Below, one piece after another: positions 29,340 to 38,020 of a stretch of 64,000 bases of DNA. Position 1 is the first letter of the stretch. The number at the start of each line of letters is the position of its first letter. The stretch comes from Pirellulaceae bacterium (GTDB lineage: Bacteria > Planctomycetota > Planctomycetia > Pirellulales > Pirellulaceae): assembly GCA_018402565.1 (NCBI GenBank), contig JAGYIQ010000001.1:496001-560000 (forward strand), written 5' to 3'. The notes under the pieces are model-generated. The model did not search any database. It was not told the origin of the DNA and saw only the letters and a list, made by a program, of their open reading frames with translations. Position numbers and translations under genes: made by a program.

Positions 29340-30899
29340 TCAGCCGATTCTGCCCCCAGAGATCGTCTCAATCGCCGCCTGCGGTGGACGCACCCACAGC
29401 AGGCCGGCCGCCAACAGCAGGGGCAGGGCCGCGAAGCAGGACAGAACCAGCCCGAAGTCGCCGGTCACGTCGTGGCTCCAACCCACCACCAAGGGCCCGA
29501 TACTGGAGAGGGCCACATGAAACGACATCAAAAAGCCGCGAATGGCCCCCAGATGTGGCAGTCCGAAGTACCGCGCCCAAATCGGGTTACTGGCGGCAAA
29601 AAACACACCCTGAGCCGCCCCCATCACGCCGCCCGCCACCAGGACCTCGGTCCCGCCGCCGGCCAACACTAACAACCCCAACCCGACGGCGAATAGCCCC
29701 TGCCCGACGATCATCTGGATGCCCGGCGCCACGCGATCCGCCAGCCACCCGCCAGCCATCTGATGCACGGCCAAAGAGATGGCAAACACCATCAACATCC
29801 ACGCGCCGTACTTGGCGTCCAACCCCTGTTCGGCCAAGATCGGCAACAAACAGAAGAACACCCCGGTGTGGATCAAGGAATACAACGCACCATTGAGCAG
29901 CGCCGCCCAGAACACCGCGGTCCGCAATGCCTGCCGCAAGGTAAATTCCGGCCCCAGCGGGTCGTCACTGTCGCCGGCCGACACTGCAGCTCCCCCCACC
30001 ACCGGTCGCAGGCCGTCGACCCGCTGACGCACGTCGCTGGGACGATTCCGCAGCAAACACCAATACAGCGGCCACAGCCCCAGGACGCTCAGGCCCAGTA
30101 TCACATAACCGCCTCGCCAACCGAACTGCGTCACCAACCACAGGTTGATCGCGGGAATGATCGCCATCGCCACCGCCATCGCGGTCTGCCGCATACCCTC
30201 GACCATCCCCAGCCGACGGTTGAACCAAAACGGCAGAATGTTGGCACTCATCAACGACAATGCCCCTGGCCCCAACATCCGCAAAAGCGTGAAGCCCAAG
30301 ACCAACGTCCACCAACTGCTCGCCGTGGCCACCACCCAACACGCCGCCGAAAAGGCTACCAAAATCACCAAGGTCATCCGCCGGATCCCGTGCCGATCCA
30401 TCATCCGCCCAAACCAAGTGATCGGGATCGCCCCCAAAAGGGTCCCGATCATGTAGGCCAACGCCAATTGTCCATGCGTCAATTGCATCTCAAGCCGCAA
30501 CGGCTCGTTGAAGATCGACACACCAAACGTCTGACCCGGCGAGGTGGCAATTGCCGCCAACATGGCCAGGCCCAACATCCACCAACCGTAGAACGACCGG
30601 GGCCGCGTCGCGGATGAGGTCGCAGGCAGCGCCGCCGCTGCGGTCGCAGGCATCATCGCGGGCATCAGCGCGGATGTGGCCGCAGACGTGGTCGTTGCCC
30701 CCAGGCCAAGCAGTTCAACCTGTGCGTTCAGTTCAACCTGTGCGTTCAGTTCGCCAACATCGACTGGCGTCACCTGTTCCAGGGGTTCGACCTGCCCGAC
30801 TTGCACCACCAACGCATCGACGTGGTCCCAAGTCGCTTCGACCGACCTGGCAGCAGCGCCGGCCGTATCTTCCACCACTGTCGGTACCCCGATGCTCAT
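29340..30899 (-). CDS. Major facilitator superfamily transporter
   Basis: 519 residues with about twelve membrane helices starting at FYGWWMLGLAML, and the MFS loop 2-3 motif as WFGRMMDRHGIRRMTLV (residues ~165-181). The second half repeats the pattern around GGWLADRVAPG. The layout resembles monocarboxylate/oxalate-type MFS carriers, but substrate is unknown. Before the first helix lies a ~100-residue low-complexity extension (Ala, Thr, Val rich) containing a direct 18-bp DNA duplication that gives ELNAQV twice. The start at 30899 overlaps the prfC stop (ATGA) and has GAGGAG upstream, so it is translationally coupled to release factor 3, an odd functional pairing. Confidence 0.85.
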   Translation of the reverse strand: MSIGVPTVVEDTAGAAARSVEATWDHVDALVVQVGQVEPLEQVTPVDVGELNAQVELNAQVELLGLGATTTSAATSALMPAMMPATAAAALPATSSATRPRSFYGWWMLGLAMLAAIATSPGQTFGVSIFNEPLRLEMQLTHGQLALAYMIGTLLGAIPITWFGRMMDRHGIRRMTLVILVAFSAACWVVATASSWWTLVLGFTLLRMLGPGALSLMSANILPFWFNRRLGMVEGMRQTAMAVAMAIIPAINLWLVTQFGWRGGYVILGLSVLGLWPLYWCLLRNRPSDVRQRVDGLRPVVGGAAVSAGDSDDPLGPEFTLRQALRTAVFWAALLNGALYSLIHTGVFFCLLPILAEQGLDAKYGAWMLMVFAISLAVHQMAGGWLADRVAPGIQMIVGQGLFAVGLGLLVLAGGGTEVLVAGGVMGAAQGVFFAASNPIWARYFGLPHLGAIRGFLMSFHVALSSIGPLVVGWSHDVTGDFGLVLSCFAALPLLLAAGLLWVRPPQAAIETISGGRIG

Positions 30900-32653
30900 T
30901 CCCGCTCCTCTCGCTGACCCTCGAGGGCCAATTGCTCGAAACTGGAAATACGAATACTGTCGAAGCGGATCTTGGGATTGTCGCGGACGACCATCTGCGC
31001 CTCCCATTCGGACTTGAGCAGCACGGCCGAGTAGCCCAGCTGGTCGCGGACCAATTTGGCTTGGAACGGCAACTTGATCTGTCGCACCTCGTCCGGCTTG
31101 GCGGTAATCCAGCGGACCGTGCCGTAGGGTTTGCGAATGATGGTCGTCGCCACGCCGTACTCGCTCTCCATGCGAAACCGCACCACATCAAATTGCAGTT
31201 CGCCGACCGCCGCCAAAATCAACTCTTTGCTGGCGGCGAAGGTATCGTGAAACACTTGCACCGCCCCCTCCTCGACCAATTGCGACAGCCCGCGATCAAA
31301 TTGTTTGCGGCGCGACGTATCGGTACATTCCAGCGAGGCGAAGTGTTCCGGCGTAAATTGTGGCAGGGCCTCGTAGAACAAGGGCTGACCGGTGTACAGA
31401 GTGTCGCCCAACTGAAAGGCACCCGGACACACCAAGCCGATCACGTCGCCCGGGTAGGCCTCGTCCATCGTCTGCCGATCCTGGCCGAAGATCTTCAAGG
31501 CCCGCGGCAAACGTACTTTTTTTCCATTACGAGAAATCGTGACTTCCATGTCGCGGACAAACTGCCCCGCGCAAACTCGAGCAAAGGCCACGCGATCGCG
31601 ATGCCGCGGATCCAGATTGGCCTGAATTTTGAAAACAAAACCAGCAAAATCCGAACGAGACGCGGGGACCAGGCCCACTTGGCTCAAGCGATCCCCCGGC
31701 GGCGGGCAGAGGTTGATGAAGTTCTGCAAGAAGTACTCGACGCCCATGTTGGTCAAGGCACTGCCGAAAAACACGGGCGTCTGCAGCCCAGCCAAAAAGG
31801 CCTCTCGATCGAAGTTGGCACTGGCTTCGCCCAACAACTCGACGTCTTCGTAGACGCCATGATGCACTTCCGGTTGCAGCAAGTTGGCCGCCATGGACTG
31901 GGTCGCAAAACGCTCCTGGCTGGCACGCTTCGCCAACCGTCCGTTAATGTCCTCAGGACTGGCCGCCGCGAACTCGTCCCATTCCATCACCACCGGCTGG
32001 ATGCGACGATCGTTGTTGCGTTCGGGGAACAAATGCGCCTGCTTGCCGTTCAGGTCGACGAAGCCACAGAAGTCCTGACCGGTACCGATCGGCCAATTGA
32101 TCGGCACCGTCCCGATCGAAAACTTGCGTTCGATCTCATCCAGCACCCCCAACGGGGCCATGCCCTCACGGTCGACTTTATTGACGAAGGTCAGCACCGG
32201 GATCTTCCGCAGGGCACAAACCTTGAACAGTTTCTCCGTCTGCGTCTCAACGCCTTTGGCCAAGTCGATGACCATCACCGCGGCGTCCGCGGCCATCAAC
32301 GTGCGGTAGGTGTCCTCGCTGAAGTCATGGTGACCGGGCGTATCCAGCAAATTGATCTGCGTCCCGGCATACTCGCAGGTTAGCACCGTGGAACTGACCG
32401 AGATCCCGCGCTGCTTCTCCAGCTCCATCCAGTCCGAAGTGGCCGCACGCTGCGACTTCCTGCCACGCACCGCCCCAGCAATCTCGATCGATCCGCCGAA
32501 CAGCAAGAGCTTTTCCGTCAGCGTGGTCTTGCCCGCGTCCGGATGCGAAATGATCGCGAAGGTCCGCCGCCGCTTCCGCTGTTGATCGACAAGTGGTGAA
32601 AAATCGGCTGCTAAAGTCGGGACGTCGGTCGGGCTGGGCGAGGGTGAGGTCAT
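30896..32653 (-). CDS. prfC: Peptide chain release factor 3
   Basis: A 585-residue translational GTPase that recycles RF1/RF2 from the ribosome. G1 is AIISHPDAGKTTLTEKLL, followed by GRKSQRAATSDWMELEKQRGISVSSTV (switch I, RF3-specific wording), G3 DTPGHHDFSEDTYRTL and G4 NKVDREG. The C-terminal part FQLGDTLYTGQPLFYEALPQFTPEHFASLE is characteristic of RF3 rather than EF-G. I choose 32653 (MTSPSPSP), since the upstream extension to 32731 is unlike RF3. The MFS gene overlaps its stop by 4 bp. Confidence 0.96.
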   Translation of the reverse strand: MTSPSPSPTDVPTLAADFSPLVDQQRKRRRTFAIISHPDAGKTTLTEKLLLFGGSIEIAGAVRGRKSQRAATSDWMELEKQRGISVSSTVLTCEYAGTQINLLDTPGHHDFSEDTYRTLMAADAAVMVIDLAKGVETQTEKLFKVCALRKIPVLTFVNKVDREGMAPLGVLDEIERKFSIGTVPINWPIGTGQDFCGFVDLNGKQAHLFPERNNDRRIQPVVMEWDEFAAASPEDINGRLAKRASQERFATQSMAANLLQPEVHHGVYEDVELLGEASANFDREAFLAGLQTPVFFGSALTNMGVEYFLQNFINLCPPPGDRLSQVGLVPASRSDFAGFVFKIQANLDPRHRDRVAFARVCAGQFVRDMEVTISRNGKKVRLPRALKIFGQDRQTMDEAYPGDVIGLVCPGAFQLGDTLYTGQPLFYEALPQFTPEHFASLECTDTSRRKQFDRGLSQLVEEGAVQVFHDTFAASKELILAAVGELQFDVVRFRMESEYGVATTIIRKPYGTVRWITAKPDEVRQIKLPFQAKLVRDQLGYSAVLLKSEWEAQMVVRDNPKIRFDSIRISSFEQLALEGQREERE

Positions 32654-33132
32654 TCGGCGGCGACGGGGTTGATTGCTGTGTCCGAGAAATTGGACGATTT
32701 GGACTCTAGACGAGAATCCCCAATGTTTCAAGGCGAAATTGGGATTTTCCCAGCCCGCTGAGGTTCGCCAACCGCCCAGAGACCCGTTGTGTAGCCCCGC
32801 TCCCAGATCGCCTGGACTCGCGACCTTAGATGAAGAAAATTTAGCCGTTTACCCTTGCGGCGAATTTCCGCCCCGCAGGGTAACATAGCGTCCTGGAGTC
32901 AGGCGATAAGGCATCCCGGCTCCGGAAAAATCGACAGGCCCTGTAGCGGTTCTGACGATCGCGGCGGAGGCGCGGATGAATTTGGCGGAATTTATCGAGC
33001 GAATCCCTTGGGGCAAATCGTCCCGGGTAGGTATGATAAAGAGCGGCGTCTTGCGGTAGGTGGGGCGGTTGGCGAAGCGGAACAAGTGCTGCCGGAACCG
33101 GTACTGGCTGAGAGCGACGAAGTCGGGATTCT
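32654..33132. other. Divergent intergenic region, prfC / aminotransferase
   Basis: No gene is supported in these 479 bp. Contents: an imperfect hairpin at 32715-32748 (aatccccaat / attgggatt); a second at about 32846-32886 (ttacccttgcgg / ccgcagggtaa, imperfect); a family A end-like fragment at 32924-32941 (ggaaaaatcgacaggccc); and a weak promoter candidate for the downstream gene, TTGGGG (33008) and TATGAT (33032) with an 18-base spacer. Confidence 0.5.
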
Positions 33133-34257
33133 ATGAGCGAACGAATTTACCTTTCCCCCCCGTGCATGCTGGGCCGCGAGCGCCAGTTGCTGCTCGATGC
33201 GTTCGACTCCAATTGGATCGCTCCCCTCGGTCCCCACGTCAACGCCTTCGAAGCAGAATTTGCTCAACGTGTCGGGGTGGCCCATGCCGCAGCCCTCTCC
33301 AGTGGCACGGCGGCCCTGCATCTGGCCCTGCTCCTGGTCGGTGTGCAACCCGGCGACTCGGTGGTCACCTCCAGTTTCACGTTCGCCGCGACGGCCAATG
33401 CCATCAAGTACGCCTCCGCTCGTCCCGTCTTCATCGACAGCGACTGGAGCAGTTGGAACATGGACCCGGCCCTGTTGCGGGAGTACCTGGAGCGGACCCG
33501 CCGCGAAGGTCGCATGCCCAAAGCGGTGCTGGCGGTGGACATCGTGGGCCAATGCTGCGATTACCAATCGATCGGGGCGATCTGTCGCGAGTTCGAAGTG
33601 CCGCTGATCGAGGACGCGGCCGAGGCCCTGGGGGCGACCTTCCAGGGGCGGCCCGCCGGCTCGTTTGGCGACATCGCCTGCTTCTCCTTCAACGGCAACA
33701 AGATCATCACCACCTCCGGCGGCGGCATGCTAGTCACCCCTCGGGCCGATTGGGTCGCCCAGGCTCGGCATTTGGCGACCCAAGCCCGCGACCCGGCTCC
33801 GCACTACGAACACACCCAAGTCGGCTACAACTACCGCATGAGCAACCTGTTGGCGGCGATCGGACGCGGCCAACTCGAGACCCTGGACGAACACGTGCGT
33901 CGCCGGCGCGGGCATTTTGCCGCCTACGAACAGGCCTTTGAAGGCTGGGCGGGGATTTCGCTGATGCCAGAAATCCCCGGTGGACGCTCCTCACGATGGT
34001 TGACCATTGCACTGATCGATCCGAGCAAATTTGGTGTCGACCGCGAAGCGGTTCGAAAGCGGTTGGAGGAGCACAACATCGAGTCGCGTCCGGCCTGGAA
34101 ACCCATGCATTGCCAACCGGTGTTCGCCGATTGCGAGGCCGTCGGGGGGGCCGTCAGCGAACAGATCTTTGCCCAGGGCCTCTGCCTGCCCAGCGGCAGT
34201 TCACTGACTAGCGAACAATTGAACCGAGTCATCCGAGTACTCGAAGGTTTGAGGTAA
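33133..34257 (+). CDS. DegT/DnrJ/EryC1/StrS family sugar aminotransferase
   Basis: A 374-residue PLP enzyme of the family that aminates keto-sugars on nucleotide carriers. Visible marks: ALSSGTAALHLALLLVGVQPGD near residue 55, VVTSSFTFAATANAI, EDAAEALGATFQG, the Schiff-base lysine in CFSFNGNKIITTSGGG (residues ~178-193), and the late YNYRMSNLLAAIGRGQLE. The usual final specificity segment WKPMH is present. The exosortase gene starts only 7 bp after its stop, so the pair is one operon and probably serves surface glycan or exported-protein modification. Exact sugar unknown. A weak promoter candidate lies about 100 bp upstream. Confidence 0.93.
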   Translation: MSERIYLSPPCMLGRERQLLLDAFDSNWIAPLGPHVNAFEAEFAQRVGVAHAAALSSGTAALHLALLLVGVQPGDSVVTSSFTFAATANAIKYASARPVFIDSDWSSWNMDPALLREYLERTRREGRMPKAVLAVDIVGQCCDYQSIGAICREFEVPLIEDAAEALGATFQGRPAGSFGDIACFSFNGNKIITTSGGGMLVTPRADWVAQARHLATQARDPAPHYEHTQVGYNYRMSNLLAAIGRGQLETLDEHVRRRRGHFAAYEQAFEGWAGISLMPEIPGGRSSRWLTIALIDPSKFGVDREAVRKRLEEHNIESRPAWKPMHCQPVFADCEAVGGAVSEQIFAQGLCLPSGSSLTSEQLNRVIRVLEGLR

Positions 34258-34264
34258 CTCACCG

Positions 34265-36040
34265 ATGGATTTTATCAAGCAACGTCCCTGGGTCGTCCCC
34301 TTGGCCGCCATGCTATTGGGCTTCTTGCCGATCCTGTTGTCGTTTTTTCGGCAACAATTGGCTCAACCGGAGTACCAAGCGTTCCCGGTCATGTTGGTCG
34401 CTGCCGGCATCTTCCTCCACCTCCGCATGTCGAATGGCCAGGCCGTCGATCGCTCGAACTTGTGGCTGCAGATTGCGGGTTGGGTCCTGACCCTCGCCGC
34501 CTGGGGCATCCTGCTCGCCTCGTTCATCGTCTACAGCCCCTGGCTGGCGATGGTGGCCTTTGTTCTGTATTGCTTGGCTATCTCCACCGTCCTCTGGCAG
34601 TATTGGCGATTTGACGGCGTGCTGCGGATCTGGCTGCTGCTGGCGTTGCTCGTGCCCCCGCCGCTGGATCGCGACAAGATGCTGATCGAACGCCTGCAGC
34701 TGTTCAGCAGCAAAGTCACCAGCCTGATGTTGGACTCGATCGGGGTGCTGCACGTGTCGCAGGGCAACACGATCACCTTGAGCGATCGCGAGTTGTTCGT
34801 CGACGAGGCCTGCAGCGGCATCGTCTCGCTGATTTCCATCGTCTACTGGGTGGCCATCTACAGCTTGTGGCAGCACCGCAGTCTCCTGCACTTTGGGTTG
34901 TTGGCCGGCGTCGGGGTCGCCTGGACCGTCCTGATGAATTCGCTTCGCCTGATCGTCATCGCCCTGGCGTGGGCCTGGTACGAGGTAGACTTGATCAAGG
35001 GCTGGCCCCATACCGTACTGGGCTTGGTCATGTTCGCCATTTCCGTGGGCGTGATCTATGCGGTCGACCGCTTCCTCCTCGCACTGCTTGCGCCCATCAA
35101 CGTGCCGACCGAATCGAACACCAAACGTCGTTGGTCCGTCGGTCGAGCCCTGGTGGCCGGCTGGAATACGCTGGTCGCTTCCGGACAGGCAGCCAACAGC
35201 GGAGACGAGGGACCGATGAGCGAATCCCGCCGCGCGACCATCGCCCCCGACGGCTGGAAGCCCGAACACAGCATCCGCGGCATGTTGGCCCCGCGGTCGG
35301 TCTTCGGCTACCCCGCCACCGGAGCCTTTGCCGCCTTGGGCTTGGCCTACTTGGCGTTTTTTCTACCTTCAGAAGTTTCCCAAGAGGCGAACATACGCCG
35401 CGCCCTGCGCCAGGCACTGGACATGAATGCCGAAACGCCGATCGTGCCCGACTCCAGTTGGAAGTTGCTCAAGTTCAGCAGCGATCGCCGCGAGGAACTG
35501 TTCCGCTGGGATAACTGGGGCCAGTACTCGCGAACCTTCGAATTGCAGGATGCCGATGGCTTTGTCTACCTGCTGTCGTGCGACTTTATGTTCGGCCCGC
35601 ACTGGCACGACCTCCGCGTCTGCTACCGCGGCACCGGCTGGACGATCAACGACGAAAAGGTGTTGGATTTCGCCAAACTGAAGGAAGGTCCCCAGGAACC
35701 CGTCGTGGTGGAGAGCTCGCTGAGCTCACCGCCCGTGGTGGAACAGTTTACGATCAAACGCGTGCCAGACGTCAAAGATGGCCTGATCACCTACGGAGCG
35801 TTCCGCTCCAATGGCAATTGGTTCAATCGCCCTCGCGGACGCGGGCTGTGGCAGGACTTCATCGCCCACATCGTGCAAGGTCGCGACCGCGCCGAACAAG
35901 CGGACTACTTCCAAGTCCAAGTGACCGTCTTCTACGAAGGAGAAATCGATCCGCGACAGAAACGTAACTCCGAATGGCTATTGCACCACGGCGCTACTTG
36001 GCTCCAACAGCACCTGTCCGCCGCGCCGGCCAACGATTAG
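34265..36040 (+). CDS. Exosortase (EpsH family) with C-terminal EpsI-like domain
   Basis: 591 residues. The first ~285 form about eight membrane helices carrying the exosortase triad: Cys183 in VDEACSGIVSLIS, Arg228 in MNSLRLIVIAL and His249 in GWPHTVLG. Exosortases cleave C-terminal sorting signals or act with exopolysaccharide systems. A linker and a further membrane helix (~345-367) lead to a ~220-residue domain with HDLRVCYRGTGWTI, similar to the cysteine/GW core of EpsI proteins, so this is an EpsH-EpsI fusion. It follows the DegT aminotransferase by 7 bp. No protein with an obvious PEP-CTERM-like tail was seen in the window, so its targets lie elsewhere. A planctomycete-specific exosortase subtype is likely. 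Confidence 0.87.
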   Translation: MDFIKQRPWVVPLAAMLLGFLPILLSFFRQQLAQPEYQAFPVMLVAAGIFLHLRMSNGQAVDRSNLWLQIAGWVLTLAAWGILLASFIVYSPWLAMVAFVLYCLAISTVLWQYWRFDGVLRIWLLLALLVPPPLDRDKMLIERLQLFSSKVTSLMLDSIGVLHVSQGNTITLSDRELFVDEACSGIVSLISIVYWVAIYSLWQHRSLLHFGLLAGVGVAWTVLMNSLRLIVIALAWAWYEVDLIKGWPHTVLGLVMFAISVGVIYAVDRFLLALLAPINVPTESNTKRRWSVGRALVAGWNTLVASGQAANSGDEGPMSESRRATIAPDGWKPEHSIRGMLAPRSVFGYPATGAFAALGLAYLAFFLPSEVSQEANIRRALRQALDMNAETPIVPDSSWKLLKFSSDRREELFRWDNWGQYSRTFELQDADGFVYLLSCDFMFGPHWHDLRVCYRGTGWTINDEKVLDFAKLKEGPQEPVVVESSLSSPPVVEQFTIKRVPDVKDGLITYGAFRSNGNWFNRPRGRGLWQDFIAHIVQGRDRAEQADYFQVQVTVFYEGEIDPRQKRNSEWLLHHGATWLQQHLSAAPAND

Positions 36041-36073
36041 GCTGAAGGCACGCGCTTAAGCGGCAGGCCAACG

Positions 36074-36127
36074 ACTGGGCTGAGCCTGGGCACTGGGCTG
36101 AGGCTGGGCACTGGGCTGAGGCTGGGC
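36074..36127. repeat. 18-bp tandem repeat, three copies
   Basis: actgggctgagcctgggc followed by two copies of actgggctgaggctgggc, just after the exosortase stop codon. A related stretch, ccaacgattaggctgaaggc, lies at the end of the coding region, suggesting that the repeat grew out of the gene's 3' end. Confidence 0.9.
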
Positions 36128-36172
36128 GGCGGCGGGACGTTAGCGTGCGAGGGATCGAAGGAGTTTGACGCA

Positions 36173-36514
36173 TTGGAAAAAATCTGGTCTGCCATTCGCC
36201 AGGCGGTCGGGTGGGCCCTCGGGTGGGGAGCCCCCCAGCGGCCGCTGAACTTGTACTGCGGGAACTGTGGCGAACGGCTGTATCATCGCGACTTTTGCCG
36301 AGCATGCGGAGCCAGCGAAGAGTCCGGCTGGGCTGCCCCCGATCAGGGTGAAGACTCGGACGACGATTTTGACTACGACGATTTTGTCCGCCGCGAGTTC
36401 GGTGATGGACGCTCCAAGCAGCAAGGCCTCGCCGCGACCGCCTGGGGCACCCTGCTGATCGTGCTCCTGGTCATCGGCATGCTGCTGGCCCAATTCGGCG
36501 GCTGGCTGTTCTGA
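36173..36514 (+). CDS. Small zinc-ribbon membrane protein
   Basis: A 113-residue protein. Residues ~29-46 hold a zinc ribbon, CGNCGERLYHRDFCRACG (CxxC, ten residues, CxxC), followed by an acidic stretch DSDDDFDYDDF and a C-terminal membrane helix GTLLIVLLVIGMLLAQFGGW, so the ribbon probably faces the cytoplasm. The start codon is TTG at 36173, chosen because AAGGAG lies nine bases upstream and no other start suits. It is the third plus-strand gene after the aminotransferase and exosortase, 132 bp downstream with a small repeat between. Function unknown. Confidence 0.72.
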   Translation: MEKIWSAIRQAVGWALGWGAPQRPLNLYCGNCGERLYHRDFCRACGASEESGWAAPDQGEDSDDDFDYDDFVRREFGDGRSKQQGLAATAWGTLLIVLLVIGMLLAQFGGWLF

Positions 36515-36527
36515 CCCCGCCATCCGC

Positions 36528-36611
36528 ACCTAACACCTCACACCTAACACCTCACACCTAACACCTAACACCTAACACCTCACACCTCACACCTAACACC
36601 TAACACCTAAC
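36528..36611. repeat. 7-bp tandem repeat (acctaac/acctcac), 12 units
   Basis: Twelve contiguous heptamers, eight acctaac and four acctcac, directly after the zinc-ribbon gene and six bases before a family B element. The complementary strand is G-rich but only in doublets. Confidence 0.95.
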
Positions 36612-36617
36612 CGCTTT

Positions 36618-36780
36618 GTAACCGTTCCCGGGTGAGAGGTAATCCTCGGGGCTGGTGCATTCCGCAAGTCGGTTGGTTCTCGGGGTAAACCGATAGCGTT
36701 CTCCAGTTACTTTTGCTCGCAAACAATCGACTGGTTAGCCCGACTTGCTGCCTGACACCCTACGAGGCGTGAACGGTTAC
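36618..36780. mobile_element. Family B inverted-repeat element (copy 1)
   Basis: The outer ends gtaaccgttc and gaacggttac are perfect inverted repeats. A second, inner pair (ggtgcattccgcaagtcgg near the left, ccgacttgctgcctgacacc near the right) is also inverted. It is colinear over its length with the copy at 60906-61069 and has no coding capacity. It ends eight bases from the RimK stop codon and could serve as its terminator. Confidence 0.82.
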
Positions 36781-36787
36781 ACCGCTT

Positions 36788-38020
36788 TTATCCTTCCGCC
36801 CCCAACTCACTGGGCGCGACGTTGTACTCGGTGGTCACGGGACTGGTAGGCAACTGCGAAATCTTTGGCCGCCGCCTCTTTTGGGTCCGGGAGGGTACCA
36901 GATCTCGCATGGCGTCCAACGGACCAAAACAGAGCAGGCGGTCACCGCCCTCCAGCAAGCGATGGCTCTTGGGGTTGGGCACCACGGAAGTCCCGCGATG
37001 CAAAGTCAGGACGTTGAGATCGCGAGCCGTCAACGGCGAATCTTGCAGGGTTTTGCCCACCAAATCCGAACCTTCGGGAATCGAGATCTCCGCCACGCCG
37101 TACCCGCGACTGACCGACAGACGTTGCCGCACATCGAGTTCGGGGAAGTCGACTTGGGCGGCGATGTAGTCGATGATCGCCCCGGCGACATCCAGCCGGG
37201 TGGCTTCTTCAATGCCCTGTAGGCCCGGCGACGAGTTGACCTCCATCACCAGCGGTCCATCACGTCCTTCCAACAGGTCCACGCCGGCCACTTTCAGACC
37301 CATGATCTGAGCCGCTCGCACGGCCGTCTCGGCATATTCGTAACTCAAGATCACGGGCTCCACCTTGCCCCCGCGATGTTTGTTGCTGCGGAACTCATCG
37401 CCTTGAGCCGTGCGTCGCATGGCGGCCACCACCTGATCGCCCACCACGAACGCGCGTATATCCCGTCCCCTGCTCTCGGAAACAAAGGCTTGAATCAACA
37501 CGTTCTGCTGCGTGCTGTGCAGCGTCTCCACCACGGCCTGGGCCATCCGCGCTGACTCCGCCAAAATCACGCCCACCCCCTGAGTGCCCTCAATCAGTTT
37601 AATGATCACCGGCGTCCCACCGACTCGTTCGATGGCAGCCGTTACGTCCAACTTGTCGCGTACAAAGGCCGTCGGCGGAATCCCAATTTTGTGTCGACTC
37701 AGGATCTGCAGGGCCCGCAATTTGTCGCGCGAATTGCTGATGCCATTCGAGGAATTCGCGCTGAACACGTCCATCTGTTCGAACTGACGGACCACCGCCG
37801 TGCCAAAATAGGTAATCGACGCGCCGATCCGCGGCAACACCGCGTCGTAGTGGGTCAGCAACTTGGAACGGTAAAACAGGTCCGGCGCACCCGCCTGCAG
37901 GTCGATCGCAAATCGCAAGGTGTTCAAGACCTTGACATCGTGCCCCCGCTGAGCTGCCGCTTCCACCAAGCGGCGTGTGCTGTAACAACGCCGCGCACAA
38001 GAGAGAATCCCCAACTTCAT
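36788..38020 (-). CDS. rimK: RimK-type glutamate ligase fused to an RCK_C (TrkA-C) domain
   Basis: 410 residues. Residues ~1-300 are an ATP-grasp ligase of the RimK family, which adds glutamate to protein or peptide C-termini (ribosomal protein S6 in E. coli): NGISNSRDKLRALQILSRH, VIIKLIEGTQGVGVILAES, the Mg/ATP segment VAGVDLLEGRDGPLVMEVNSSPGLQGIE. Residues ~310-375 (VAEISIPEGSDLVGKTLQDS, then GDRLLCFGP) match an RCK_C domain, a ligand-binding module of potassium channels and transporters. This suggests allosteric control of the ligase by a small molecule or ion (inference). Its start overlaps the retropepsin-like gene by 4 bp (ATGA). Confidence 0.9.
   Translation of the reverse strand: MKLGILSCARRCYSTRRLVEAAAQRGHDVKVLNTLRFAIDLQAGAPDLFYRSKLLTHYDAVLPRIGASITYFGTAVVRQFEQMDVFSANSSNGISNSRDKLRALQILSRHKIGIPPTAFVRDKLDVTAAIERVGGTPVIIKLIEGTQGVGVILAESARMAQAVVETLHSTQQNVLIQAFVSESRGRDIRAFVVGDQVVAAMRRTAQGDEFRSNKHRGGKVEPVILSYEYAETAVRAAQIMGLKVAGVDLLEGRDGPLVMEVNSSPGLQGIEEATRLDVAGAIIDYIAAQVDFPELDVRQRLSVSRGYGVAEISIPEGSDLVGKTLQDSPLTARDLNVLTLHRGTSVVPNPKSHRLLEGGDRLLCFGPLDAMRDLVPSRTQKRRRPKISQLPTSPVTTEYNVAPSELGAEG

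Noticed and set aside
30551..32383. 610-codon open frame antisense to prfC
   Set aside because: Shadow of the RF3 gene with no own ribosome site or motif.
36528..36611. Telomere-like or G-quadruplex function of the heptamer repeat
   Set aside because: The G-rich strand has only GG doublets and the locus is internal; simple slippage is enough.
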